Shown here: piece by piece, positions 1-5,877 of the stretch | How positions within the stretch are numbered: the stretch's first letter is position 1 | Layout of the letters: every line of letters starts with the position of its first letter | NCBI GenBank assembly: GCA_937885815.1 | Contig: CALABM010000007.1 | Span: forward strand, 1 to 9,405 | Length of the DNA stretch: 9,405 nt | Direction of reading: 5' to 3' | Source: an uncultured Verrucomicrobiales bacterium | GTDB lineage: Bacteria; Verrucomicrobiota; Verrucomicrobiia; Verrucomicrobiales; Akkermansiaceae | Made by a program: the position numbers and the translations under genes | The notes under the pieces: generated by a model | Database searches by the model: none | What the model was told of the DNA's origin: nothing | What the model saw: the letters and a program-made list of their open reading frames with translations, nothing else

Positions 1-272
1 TGGCCAATTCCGCGACCGTACACGGCAGCGGTGCTCTCATGCGGCTCGGGAATGGGGTAATGTTCGTGGGTGGTTTCGCCGGCTGCAATTTGCCCACCCC
101 AACCATCGTCCTCATCATCAATCAGCCACGGCGGAATTTCGCCGTCTGCAATGCTATCGCTTGCTATCGTGGCTGACTCGTAGTCGTCTTCATTTATTCT
201 GCTACCGGTGCATGAGTTGAACGCCAAAAGCACACAGGCGCTCATGCTGAGCAAGGTGAGTGTTTTCTTCAT
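1..272 (-). CDS. Small putative lipoprotein, C-terminal part outside the window
   Basis: The frame is open from ATG at 272 leftward to the edge, giving 90 complete codons and no stop. Residues 1-20 form a signal peptide (MKKTLTLLSMSACVLLAFNS) followed by Cys21. FNSC is a poor match to the strict lipobox but acceptable for relaxed type II sites, so I infer a lipid-anchored envelope protein. The mature part is acidic and hydrophilic, with a DDEDDGW cluster near residue 55 and a Pro/His/Glu stretch near residue 75. I recognise no family. A TTGACA hexamer at 325-320 on the minus strand could be a -35 box, but no convincing -10 box sits at the right distance. The neighbouring minus-strand gene at 413-1054 is separated from it by a terminator, so this gene is probably transcribed on its own. 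Confidence 0.65.
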   Translation of the reverse strand, partial: MKKTLTLLSMSACVLLAFNSCTGSRINEDDYESATIASDSIADGEIPPWLIDDEDDGWGGQIAAGETTHEHYPIPEPHESTAAVYGRGIG

Positions 273-350
273 ACAGGTTCAGCGTATCAGATTTTTGTAC
301 TTTATGCAAGCTTATAAACTGTCAAATTTTATTAACTGCCTCCCTTCTTT

Positions 351-386
351 TATATAAAACAGCGCGCCCTTGTCGTGGGCGCGCTG
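351..386 (-). terminator. Rho-independent terminator of the 413-1054 gene
   Basis: A perfect 10-bp stem pairs 360-369 (CAGCGCGCCC) with 377-386 (GGGCGCGCTG) around a 7-base loop. Read on the minus strand it is followed at once by TTTTATAT. It lies 26 bases past the stop codon of the 413-1054 gene. Confidence 0.85.
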
Positions 387-412
387 GGAAATATTCAGGC
401 CTTGTTTCCGCA

Positions 413-1054
413 TTAGTGGCGTCTGCCTCCGCCTCGGGAGTTGCCGCTGCCGAAGCTTCTGCTCGGGCTGTTTCCGCGAGAGAAACCAGCGGGGCGGGAA
501 GAGCCGGGCACGCGGTTCATGGAGGGGGTGCGCGGTACGCTGATGTTCGGGCGGCTGCTGTGGCTCGGGCGATTTATGGTACCGTGGTTCGGTGTATGGC
601 TCGGGCGGTTTGCTACGCCGTGGCTCGGGCCGTGGTGATGAATGGGGGCGTGCAGGCCACCTGCGGGGCGGCGCGTGGGATAGTGCCCATGGCATACGCG
701 GGGCGGTGCTGCTACACGGTGAATGTGGGCCGGATAATGCCAGTGCCCGCAATACCAAGGGGCGGGACCCCAGTTCGGCACGAAGCAGAGGGCTGTCAGT
801 GCTGCGATGGTGAATACGGCGGCACCCGCGGCAGTATAGCCGTATACTGGTCTGCCGTTATAATATCCGTAAATCGGGAAGCCGTTCACATCGTAACTGG
901 CACTCGTCCAGCCTACGGAGGCCCCTACGCTTACGCCATGCCCATCCGTGGAGAATGAAAGGTTGCTGTATCCATTGACTGGTGTGACTACACAGGATGA
1001 AAGCAGAAGTGAGGCGCTTGCCAGTGCAGCGATTGTTATGTGCGTTATTTTCAT
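413..1054 (-). CDS. Putative lipoprotein with His/Pro/Ser/Arg-rich tail
   Basis: The product is 213 residues. A signal peptide ends in LLLSSC with Cys21 as the likely lipidation site, a good lipobox. Residues 22-70 are Gly/Ser/Tyr-rich and contain a GYYNGRPVYGY motif. Residues about 73-92 form a second hydrophobic segment that could insert in a membrane. The part after residue 95 is low-complexity and strongly basic: repeated His residues, then NRPSH-type units between about 145 and 170, and a Gly/Ser/Arg tail ending in GGGRRH. I know no catalytic family with this layout. The histidine-rich part could bind metal and the basic tail could bind a polyanion, both guesses. The long overlapping frames on the opposite strand are explained by the GC-rich, biased codons here. 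The gene has its own terminator and a possible promoter at 1125-1152. Confidence 0.8.
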   Translation of the reverse strand: MKITHITIAALASASLLLSSCVVTPVNGYSNLSFSTDGHGVSVGASVGWTSASYDVNGFPIYGYYNGRPVYGYTAAGAAVFTIAALTALCFVPNWGPAPWYCGHWHYPAHIHRVAAPPRVCHGHYPTRRPAGGLHAPIHHHGPSHGVANRPSHTPNHGTINRPSHSSRPNISVPRTPSMNRVPGSSRPAGFSRGNSPSRSFGSGNSRGGGRRH

Positions 1055-1124
1055 ATTTATGATATGGTTTTTGGGGTTATAGCCGATTGAGATGATTTTT
1101 TGGTATAAGATTTTGTATACTTAA

Positions 1125-1152
1125 AAAATAGCAACTATTTATAAAATTGCAA
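1125..1152 (-). promoter_or_regulatory. Possible promoter of the 413-1054 gene
   Basis: On the minus strand, TTGCAA (1152-1147) is followed after 16 bases by TATTTT (1130-1125), about 70 bases before the ATG. The whole 1081-1200 stretch is very AT-rich, so similar hexamers arise easily by chance. Confidence 0.35.
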
Positions 1153-1234
1153 GTATTTTTTGCGTTTTCATTGAAAAAATTACGCCATCTAGCGTGAATG
1201 GGGGTAGCTTATAGGCATTTTTTGCATTTTAGGC

Positions 1235-1263
1235 TTGCATGATGGGGCTTCTTGTGGTACAAC
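1235..1263 (+). promoter_or_regulatory. Sigma-70-type promoter for tRNA-Gln
   Basis: TTGCAT (1235-1240), a 17-base spacer and TACAAC (1258-1263) lie 40 bases before the tRNA. Transcription would begin near 1270, leaving a short 5' leader for RNase P to remove. Confidence 0.55.
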
Positions 1264-1302
1264 CTCCACGCACCCTGTCAGTGGGCAGGGCACGCGACTG
1301 TG

Positions 1303-1375
1303 TGGTCTCGTGGTGTAAAGGTAGCACAAGAGATTTTGATTCTCTTTGTCTTGGTTCGAATCCAGGCGAGACTAT
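1303..1375 (+). tRNA. tRNA-Gln (anticodon TTG)
   Basis: The cloverleaf folds fully. The acceptor arm is TGGTCTC (1303-1309) with GAGACTA (1368-1374), including the weak U1-A72 pair typical of bacterial glutamine tRNAs. The anticodon stem AGAGA/TCTCT encloses loop TTTTGAT, which gives anticodon TTG and reads CAA and CAG. The T arm is CTTGG-TTCGAAT-CCAGG. The 3' CCA is not encoded (TCA follows), so it must be added by tRNA nucleotidyltransferase. The gene stands alone with its own promoter and terminator. Confidence 0.93.
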
Positions 1376-1391
1376 CACAATATAGGTTAAG

Positions 1392-1430
1392 AAAAAAGGA
1401 ACCGTGTGGAATGCATGGTTCCTTTTTTTT
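1392..1430 (+). terminator. Terminator of tRNA-Gln
   Basis: A 15-bp stem pairs 1392-1406 with 1414-1428, with one G-T wobble, and its outer part is an A6/T6 tract. A T-run with a single C interruption follows. The flanking A and T runs mean it could also act on the minus strand. Confidence 0.85.
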
Positions 1431-1510
1431 CTTTTCTTTGCGTTCTGGGAGTAATAGGGCGTTTTGGCGCACAGTTCTCATTCGCGTGGTGCCAAGTTCA
1501 ACCGGTGTTC

Positions 1511-1549
1511 GGAAAAACGAACCCCCGCAGCGTGAGAGCACTGCGGGGG
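1511..1549 (-). terminator. Terminator of the 1586-2341 gene
   Basis: A perfect 9-bp GC-rich stem pairs CCCCCGCAG (1522-1530) with CTGCGGGGG (1541-1549). On the minus strand it is followed by TTCGTTTTT. It lies 36 bases beyond the stop codon. Confidence 0.82.
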
Positions 1550-1585
1550 CTGAGAAAATGAGGTTCGGATGTTGAAGGTGGACTA

Positions 1586-2341
1586 TCAGAGCTCGAGGTC
1601 GAGTTCATCATCGCCGGAAACATCGTCATCGGTGCCTTCCAGCAGGTCAATTTCAGGAGCGTTTTCACCATTGTTGGCGGCCTCCTGAGCGGCATTAGCT
1701 GCTGCTTCACGAGCGGCAGCGGCCTGATCTTCGGCGCGGCGAATCAGCTCCAGACGGCGCTGCTGGTTATCCGTAAGCGGCTTGGAGATGAGGTAACGCT
1801 GCTGAGTCAGCCCCTGAGCGCGGCGGGTGTCGATGCGGAAGCGGTCATAGCCGGCATCAGCCAGGGATTCCATGATGGCGTCACCAAGTGCCTTAGCATC
1901 GGGGCTTTCGCATACGTACATGGTGTGCTCGCTGGTGAAGGGGGCGTCCCAAGCGGCACGGCCGTTCTTAGGAATCAGCACACCTACCATGTTGCCTTGG
2001 CCATCAGAGCACACAGCCCACACGTTTTCCTTAGCGCCGGGCTGGACGATGGAAATGTAATACTGGGGGTATGCGTAGGAGAACTCCTTAACCACGGATT
2101 CACGCAGCCATGAATGAAGAGCACGCTCGGTGCGAGCGGGCAGGGGGCCGGCGGGAAGTACATCGCGGTATTGCGGTGCGGCAGCATCATCATAGCTGTA
2201 CACGGTAACGGTACCGCCGCTGCGCAGTTTGGCGGCAGCATCAGTGGGGTCGATGGGGCCGAGGCAGGAGCTTACGGCGGTGATTGTGGCCATGGTGCAG
2301 CAGGCCAGAGCGAGATTCTTGAGGAGGGAAAGATGTTTCAT
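1586..2341 (-). CDS. Putative lipoprotein with Ala-rich helix and acidic C-terminus
   Basis: The product is 251 residues. Residues 1-25 form a signal peptide ending VSSC, with Cys26 as the probable lipidated residue. Residues about 40-190 look like a compact alpha/beta domain rich in Tyr and Val, including YPQYYISIVQPGAKENVWAV near 90-110. I cannot assign it to a named family. Residues about 195-226 are a charged, alanine-rich segment that should form one long helix or short coiled coil. The last 22 residues are almost all Asp, Glu, Leu and Gly and end DELDLEL. AGGA lies about 13 bases before the ATG, which is too far to be a normal ribosome-binding site. The gene is divergent from the lipoprotein gene at 2532-3668 and ends at its own terminator, so it is probably monocistronic. 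Confidence 0.82.
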   Translation of the reverse strand: MKHLSLLKNLALACCTMATITAVSSCLGPIDPTDAAAKLRSGGTVTVYSYDDAAAPQYRDVLPAGPLPARTERALHSWLRESVVKEFSYAYPQYYISIVQPGAKENVWAVCSDGQGNMVGVLIPKNGRAAWDAPFTSEHTMYVCESPDAKALGDAIMESLADAGYDRFRIDTRRAQGLTQQRYLISKPLTDNQQRRLELIRRAEDQAAAAREAAANAAQEAANNGENAPEIDLLEGTDDDVSGDDELDLEL

Positions 2342-2359
2342 GACGTTTCGGTGTTCCTC

Positions 2360-2389
2360 ATTCTAGCCAATAAGTGAGGGGAAAGACAA
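2360..2389 (-). promoter_or_regulatory. Possible promoter of the 1586-2341 gene
   Basis: On the minus strand, TTGTCT (2389-2384), an 18-base spacer and TAGAAT (2365-2360) lie just upstream of the ATG at 2341. The predicted untranslated leader would be only about 12 bases. Confidence 0.45.
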
Positions 2390-2531
2390 GCAAAAACTTA
2401 CGGAAAACGATTTTTTTTATCATTTTTATGCAGAAAAGAGGGTTGAACAGGGAAATGAGGGGGCAGATTTTGTATGCTAACTCAGAAATAGCTTGACGGG
2501 CGAATGGATTCAGTACAGAATGAAGGACGTT

Positions 2532-3668
2532 ATGAAGATGCTGATGAAAGATGCCGCTGTACGCGGCTTGGCCTTGGCTACCCTCGGTGCGGCCGTGTGT
2601 GGATTGTGCTCCTGTAATGAAGAAGGGGGAGAGAATACGGCTGCCGCTCCGGCAGGAACAAGCGCGGCTCAGCCTGCTCAGGAGAAGGCCGCCGGTGAGA
2701 CGCCTGCGGTTGCTTCCGTGGAGGAGGTAGAGGAGGAGCTTTTGGATATACTTATTTTTGACCTTGGTATGCGTGCCAGTGAGCTTTCATCTCATCCTGA
2801 GCTGAACGCGTCCGTGCGCAATATGCTGGAGAAGCTTGAGAATTACTATTCGGTATTGTCTGATGAGTTGGCGGGTAGTGAGCGCAAACTGAGGCTTGCT
2901 CTGCGTTTGGCTGATACCATTAAGAACCTCGGCGCTTGGGAGCGTGCTAACAGCGCCTACCAGCGCGCGCTGGCGGATTATGAAGCCATGCCCCAGGGAC
3001 TGCGTGATAAGGCGGAATGCCGCCGCTTGCTTAGCTCTATCTACAATGGTATGGGGTTCTGCGCTCTGAGACGCGGAAATTCGAGTGAGGCTATTGACTA
3101 TTATGCCAAGTCCAACGAGATTGACACCGCATGCTTCATGCAGGCGGCTCCTGAGGAGAGCGATGTTCTTCCGGAGGGCGAGCAGCGCGAGCGCTATCTG
3201 CAGGCTGCTGCGGATTTGCTGTTCTCTATTCGCTGTCTTGGTGAGTGCCAGACTGTGGTGCAGGATGTAGAGGAAGCCCGCGAGATGTATAAGAGGGGCG
3301 CGACCCGCGCGGAGCAGGTGGTAACGATTCCTGCTGCGAATGCTTCCACGCAGCGTGCTCCCCTGTGGGGCCTTTCTCAGGATGTTTCCCTGCAGTATGT
3401 GCGCCTGCTGGTTGCTCTGGGTAATTTGGAAAGTTCCTGCAGCAATGCTCAGGAGGCATTTAACAACTGGCTGAAGGCAGCCCAGATTTGCGAACTGCTG
3501 ACCCAGCGAGCATCTTCTCTGATAATCCGCAATAAGGCAGCCCAGATTCTGCAGGGCATTGTACCGCAGCTCAGAGCCATGCAGCAAGACTCCGCTCAGC
3601 AGCAGGCAGAGGGGCAGCCCGAGGGCTCGGGTGAAGCCGCTGAGCAGCCTGCAGCTCCGCAGGAATAA
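2532..3668 (+). CDS. TPR-like repeat lipoprotein
   Basis: From ATG 2532 the product is 378 residues. I chose this start because AAGGA (2523-2527) sits four bases before it and because it gives a compact signal peptide ending GLCSC with lipid-accepting Cys28. In-frame ATGs at 2493, 2520, 2538 and 2544 are alternatives. Residues about 35-60 are an Ala/Pro/Glu linker. The main body is all helical with at least four tetratricopeptide-like pairs at roughly 119-152 (W-A-Y-A-Y spacing), 164-197 (G-A-A-YY), 227-260 and 286-320. The last 30 residues are Gln/Ala/Glu/Pro-rich. TPR domains serve as protein-binding scaffolds, so an envelope assembly role is plausible; the partner is unknown. The stop lies 24 bases before nspC, suggesting a two-gene operon. 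Confidence 0.85.
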   Translation: MKMLMKDAAVRGLALATLGAAVCGLCSCNEEGGENTAAAPAGTSAAQPAQEKAAGETPAVASVEEVEEELLDILIFDLGMRASELSSHPELNASVRNMLEKLENYYSVLSDELAGSERKLRLALRLADTIKNLGAWERANSAYQRALADYEAMPQGLRDKAECRRLLSSIYNGMGFCALRRGNSSEAIDYYAKSNEIDTACFMQAAPEESDVLPEGEQRERYLQAAADLLFSIRCLGECQTVVQDVEEAREMYKRGATRAEQVVTIPAANASTQRAPLWGLSQDVSLQYVRLLVALGNLESSCSNAQEAFNNWLKAAQICELLTQRASSLIIRNKAAQILQGIVPQLRAMQQDSAQQQAEGQPEGSGEAAEQPAAPQE

Positions 3669-3692
3669 CAGCTTACCACCGGCCTACTGCTG

Positions 3693-4892
3693 ATGGCGTC
3701 ATTCCTCATTTCTTTGCCGGCACTGGAGCAGAATGCTCGAGTGCTGGCACAAGTAGCGCAGCAGAGTGGTGCTCACATGCTGCTGGCACTGAAGGCTTTT
3801 TCCACAACATCATGCTTTCCCACGCTGCGCCCGTATGCAGCGGGGTGCTGTGCGTCCGGTCTGTATGAGGCTCGCCTGGCCGCACAGCATATGGGGGGGC
3901 ACGTGGCCGTGTATTCCCCGGCTTATCGTCCTGCTGAGCTGGAGGAGCTGCTGGGTTTTGCTCACCATATAGATTTCAACAGCCTTCCCCAGCGGCAGCG
4001 CTACCGGGAGCAGTGCCTCCGCCACCCCAGGGTGCAGAGCGGTGAGCTGCAGCTGGGCTTGCGCGTAAACCCGTGCTTCTCCACGGGGCATACCCCGCTG
4101 TATGATCCCTGCGTGCCCGGCTCCCGCCTCGGTATACCGCCGGAGCAGCTCGTGGGCGCAGACCTCACCGGCATCTCGGGCCTGCACTTCCATACCCTCT
4201 GTGAGCAGGGTGCTCAGGAGCTCGTGGATACCTTCCGCGCTTTTGAGAAAAACTTCGGTACCCTTCTTGCCTCTCCGCAGATTCGTTACCTGAATATGGG
4301 TGGTGGCCATTGGATAACTAAGCCGAATTATGACCGCGAGGCTCTCATCTCCCTCGTGCGCGAAGTGCGTGAGTGCTACGGGGTGGAGGTGTTCTTGGAA
4401 CCCGGCGAGGCTTGGTGTGTGCACACGGGCGTGTTGCGCGCGCGTGTGTTGGATGTATTTGAATCTCTCGGGTACCGCCATGCTATTTTGGACGTAAGCG
4501 CCAGCGCCCACATGCCAGATGTGCTGGAAATGCCCTATCGCCCGGATGTCTACGCCGTACGCCCTGCGGAAGAGCAGGCTGGCGGCACCCCCGCCGTGCA
4601 GCTCCCCGGTGAGAGCTATGCCCCGGCCGGTGAGGCAGGCGAGCTGCCGTATACCTACCGCCTCGGGGCTCCCACCTGTTTGGCCGGTGATGTCATCGGT
4701 GATTTCTCCTTCGCGGCTCCTTTGCAGCCGGATGATGAAATTGTGCTGGATGATATGACCCATTACACCATCGTCAAGACCACCCACTTTAACGGCGTTC
4801 CTCACCCCGCACTGCAGATTTTGCAGCCGGATGGCAGCATTTCCACCGTTTGTCGCTTGGATTATGCCGATTTTGAGCGCCGTTTGGGCTAA
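3693..4892 (+). CDS. nspC: Carboxynorspermidine/carboxyspermidine decarboxylase
   Basis: This PLP enzyme decarboxylates carboxynorspermidine or carboxyspermidine to norspermidine or spermidine, the last step of the alternative cytoplasmic polyamine route. At 399 residues it is slightly longer than usual for NspC. It has the alanine-racemase-type fold III barrel followed by a beta domain. Visible landmarks are LLALKAFS with the Schiff-base Lys34, GLHFHTLCEQ at 163-172, the phosphate-binding NMGGGHWITK at 201-210, EPGEAW at 236-241, DVSASAHMP from 267, and GAPTCLAGD with the catalytic-type Cys329. The HFHTLCE and GAPTCLAGD forms favour NspC over ornithine, arginine or diaminopimelate decarboxylase. 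A Gly/Ala/Pro-rich insertion near 291-313 may account for the extra length. No Shine-Dalgarno site precedes ATG 3693, and the upstream lipoprotein gene ends 24 bases earlier, so it may rely on upstream transcription. The partner dehydrogenase gene is not in the window. Confidence 0.88.
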   Translation: MASFLISLPALEQNARVLAQVAQQSGAHMLLALKAFSTTSCFPTLRPYAAGCCASGLYEARLAAQHMGGHVAVYSPAYRPAELEELLGFAHHIDFNSLPQRQRYREQCLRHPRVQSGELQLGLRVNPCFSTGHTPLYDPCVPGSRLGIPPEQLVGADLTGISGLHFHTLCEQGAQELVDTFRAFEKNFGTLLASPQIRYLNMGGGHWITKPNYDREALISLVREVRECYGVEVFLEPGEAWCVHTGVLRARVLDVFESLGYRHAILDVSASAHMPDVLEMPYRPDVYAVRPAEEQAGGTPAVQLPGESYAPAGEAGELPYTYRLGAPTCLAGDVIGDFSFAAPLQPDDEIVLDDMTHYTIVKTTHFNGVPHPALQILQPDGSISTVCRLDYADFERRLG

Positions 4893-4937
4893 AATTGCAA
4901 AAAAATGCACTTTTTTCAAAAAAATGAAAAATAATAC

Positions 4938-4965
4938 TTGACTTTTGTTGTAGGGTTGCTATAAT
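4938..4965 (+). promoter_or_regulatory. Strong sigma-70-type promoter for tRNA-Arg
   Basis: TTGACT (4938-4943), a 16-base spacer and a perfect TATAAT (4960-4965) lie 41 bases before tRNA-Arg. This is the closest match to consensus in the window, as expected for a stable RNA gene. A small hairpin (ACCGC-AACA-GCGGT, 4972-4985) lies right at the predicted transcript start. Confidence 0.85.
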
Positions 4966-5006
4966 ATGCGCACCGCAACAGCGGTAACCAAACAAAGAAA
5001 GGCAAA

Positions 5007-5080
5007 GCGCCCGTAGCTCAATTGGATAGAGCATCTGACTACGGATCAGAAGGTTTGGGGTTCGAATCCCTGCGGGCGTG
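5007..5080 (+). tRNA. tRNA-Arg (anticodon ACG)
   Basis: The 74-base cloverleaf has acceptor GCGCCCG (5007-5013) with CGGGCGT (5073-5079) and discriminator G5080. The D stem is GCTC/GAGC. The anticodon stem TCTGA/TCAGA holds loop CTACGGA, giving ACG. The wobble A would be deaminated to inosine by TadA so that it reads CGT, CGC and CGA. The T loop is TTCGAAT; its stem has two wobble pairs at the base. The 3' CCA is not encoded. Confidence 0.94.
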
Positions 5081-5094
5081 CTTCCTTAACAGAA

Positions 5095-5147
5095 AGCCTT
5101 CGGGCTCAAAAAAATGCCGGTCGTCTTGAACGTAACCGGCTTTTTTT
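5095..5147 (+). terminator. Tandem hairpins ending tRNA-Arg transcription
   Basis: A short AGCC-TTCG-GGCT hairpin (5095-5106) is followed by a larger one pairing GCCGGT (5116-5121) with ACCGGC (5135-5140). A7 before and T7 (5141-5147) after extend the stem and supply the U-tract. The second hairpin is the likely terminator and may work in both directions. Confidence 0.85.
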
Positions 5148-5177
5148 GACTCAAAGTTTTCAGTGGCATGGTTATCA
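5146..5177 (+). promoter_or_regulatory. Possible promoter of tmRNA
   Basis: TTGACT (5146-5151) overlaps the end of the previous terminator. After 20 bases comes TTATCA (5172-5177), preceded by TG at 5169-5170 as in an extended -10 box. The spacer is longer than ideal. Initiation near 5184 would leave a leader of about 9 bases before mature tmRNA. Confidence 0.35.
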
Positions 5178-5192
5178 CGCTGTGCTTAGCAT

Positions 5193-5548
5193 GGGGGCGT
5201 CCCGGTTTCGACTGAACATTCGAGGCGCCGGCTGCATGTGGAGGTTGATCGGCTGGCCTCCTTAAAAGCCGCTCAAAACATTAAATGCCTATTCCAAGAA
5301 CGAATACGCAATGGCTGCGTAACATACGCGCCCGATTCAACGCCTGACGCCTACTAAGGCCGCGAATCCTAGCTCAGTAGGCAGGTGCCGTGCGGGGGGA
5401 CCGCGTACGGTATGACATCCACAGGTTCCTGGCTTGGTGGAAGGCTGACGCAGAGCGGACCACCGGTGAGAGCAGCAATCTGCGTCTGAACATGGAGATG
5501 CTTGCGTCAACAGTGTCCAGGACAGGGGTTCGACTCCCCTCGCCTCCA
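5193..5548 (+). ncRNA. ssrA: tmRNA
   Basis: This is a one-piece tmRNA of 356 bases, which together with SmpB rescues stalled ribosomes and adds a degradation tag. The tRNA-like ends pair as GGGGGCG (5193-5199) with CGCCTCC (5541-5547), and include the G3-U70 wobble (5195/5545) that AlaRS recognises. The T arm AGGGGTTCGACTCCCCT (5524-5540) and the conserved 5' CCGGTTTCGACTG are clear. The mRNA-like part lies at 5287-5322 and the pseudoknot-rich region between it and the 3' end. The 3' CCA is not encoded. Short frames on either strand here are accidental. No integrase or attachment duplicate is visible beside it, although tmRNA genes are common integration sites. Confidence 0.95.
5287..5322 (+). 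other. ssrA: tmRNA tag-peptide reading frame
   Basis: The frame GCC...GCG TAA encodes AYSKNEYAMAA and stop. It resembles the usual A...NYALAA tag in length and position. The resume codon GCC is inferred from an Ala start and an A at -4. One codon earlier (AAT, giving an extra Asn) is an alternative. The C-terminus is MAA instead of the common LAA. Confidence 0.75.
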
Positions 5549-5577
5549 GCCTCCGTTTTTTCGGAGAAAAAACTTCG

Positions 5578-5617
5578 GCTTGGCAAGCCTTTTTGGTTTG
5601 CCAAGCTATTTTTTATT
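5578..5617 (+). terminator. Terminator of tmRNA
   Basis: A perfect 9-bp stem pairs GCTTGGCAA (5578-5586) with TTGCCAAGC (5598-5606), followed by TATTTTTTATTT. A smaller hairpin CTCCG-TTTTTT-CGGAG (5551-5566) lies between it and the tmRNA end. Confidence 0.88.
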
Positions 5618-5733
5618 TCGCGAAGTCGATTTTTTTATTGCTTATCACGCCAAAGGGGCAATGCGGTGGCGGGCTGCACCTGTGTTTTGGCCCTCATTTC
5701 CCTTATTTTAGAACGAATAACTCATTTTTATCC
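5618..5733 (+). other. Intergenic stretch with no recognised content
   Basis: Bases 5549-5877 carry no gene. The left part holds the tmRNA terminator and the right part the promoter and leader of the large surface-protein gene. In 5618-5733 I see no RNA fold, repeat or convincing reading frame. Confidence 0.5.
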
Positions 5734-5761
5734 TTGACTTCCGAAATGGGGGGAGTAGACT
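5734..5761 (+). promoter_or_regulatory. Promoter of the large surface-protein gene
   Basis: TTGACT (5734-5739), a 16-base spacer and TAGACT (5756-5761) would start transcription near 5768. This gives an untranslated leader of about 110 bases before ATG 5878. Confidence 0.6.
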
Positions 5762-5822
5762 GAAATTTAGCGCAGGAAGCGACTCTCTCCGTTTGTTATA
5801 TGCTCTGTATTGCTTTTATTTC

Positions 5823-5867
5823 ATGGAAGGAGCGTTGATTCTGCCATCGTTACAATCTCCCAATTAA
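5823..5867 (+). CDS. Possible 14-codon leader peptide
   Basis: ATG 5823 (or TTG 5835, preceded by AAGGAG at 5827-5832) opens a frame MEGALILPSLQSPN that stops at 5865-5867, 10 bases before the surface-protein ATG. The AAGGAG motif is the best Shine-Dalgarno match in this leader, yet is 45 bases from the main start and out of frame with it. A chance frame is the simpler view; translational coupling is possible. Confidence 0.2.
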   Translation: MEGALILPSLQSPN

Positions 5868-5877
5868 TCTCACGAGC

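Noticed and set aside
260..958. Long plus-strand frame opposite the 413-1054 lipoprotein gene
   Set aside because: It runs antisense through a terminator and a GC-rich low-complexity gene, has no signal or family features, and the minus-strand product has a clear signal peptide and lipobox.
2443..2525. Candidate promoters for the TPR lipoprotein gene (TTGAAC 2443, TATGCT 2473, TTGACG 2493)
   Set aside because: No pair has an acceptable spacer (24 or 15 bases), so I did not annotate one.
2787..3587. Minus-strand frame of 266 codons opposite the TPR-like lipoprotein gene
   Set aside because: The plus-strand frame has a lipobox, repeat periodicity and a ribosome-binding site; the antisense frame has none of these.
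3810..4919. Minus-strand frame of 369 codons opposite nspC
   Set aside because: nspC carries recognisable PLP-enzyme motifs throughout; the antisense frame is a codon-bias shadow.
4896..4919. AT-only hairpin after nspC (A-run and T-run around TGCAC)
   Set aside because: The stem is almost only A-T pairs and is followed by A's, not T's, so it is not a convincing terminator; nspC may read into the tRNA-Arg terminator.
5549..5733. Possible integration site beside tmRNA
   Set aside because: No integrase, no duplicated tmRNA 3' end and no foreign gene cluster is visible in the window.
5374..5737. Short frames on both strands over the tmRNA 3' half and its terminator
   Set aside because: They overlap a structured RNA with conserved tRNA-like ends, so coding is unlikely.
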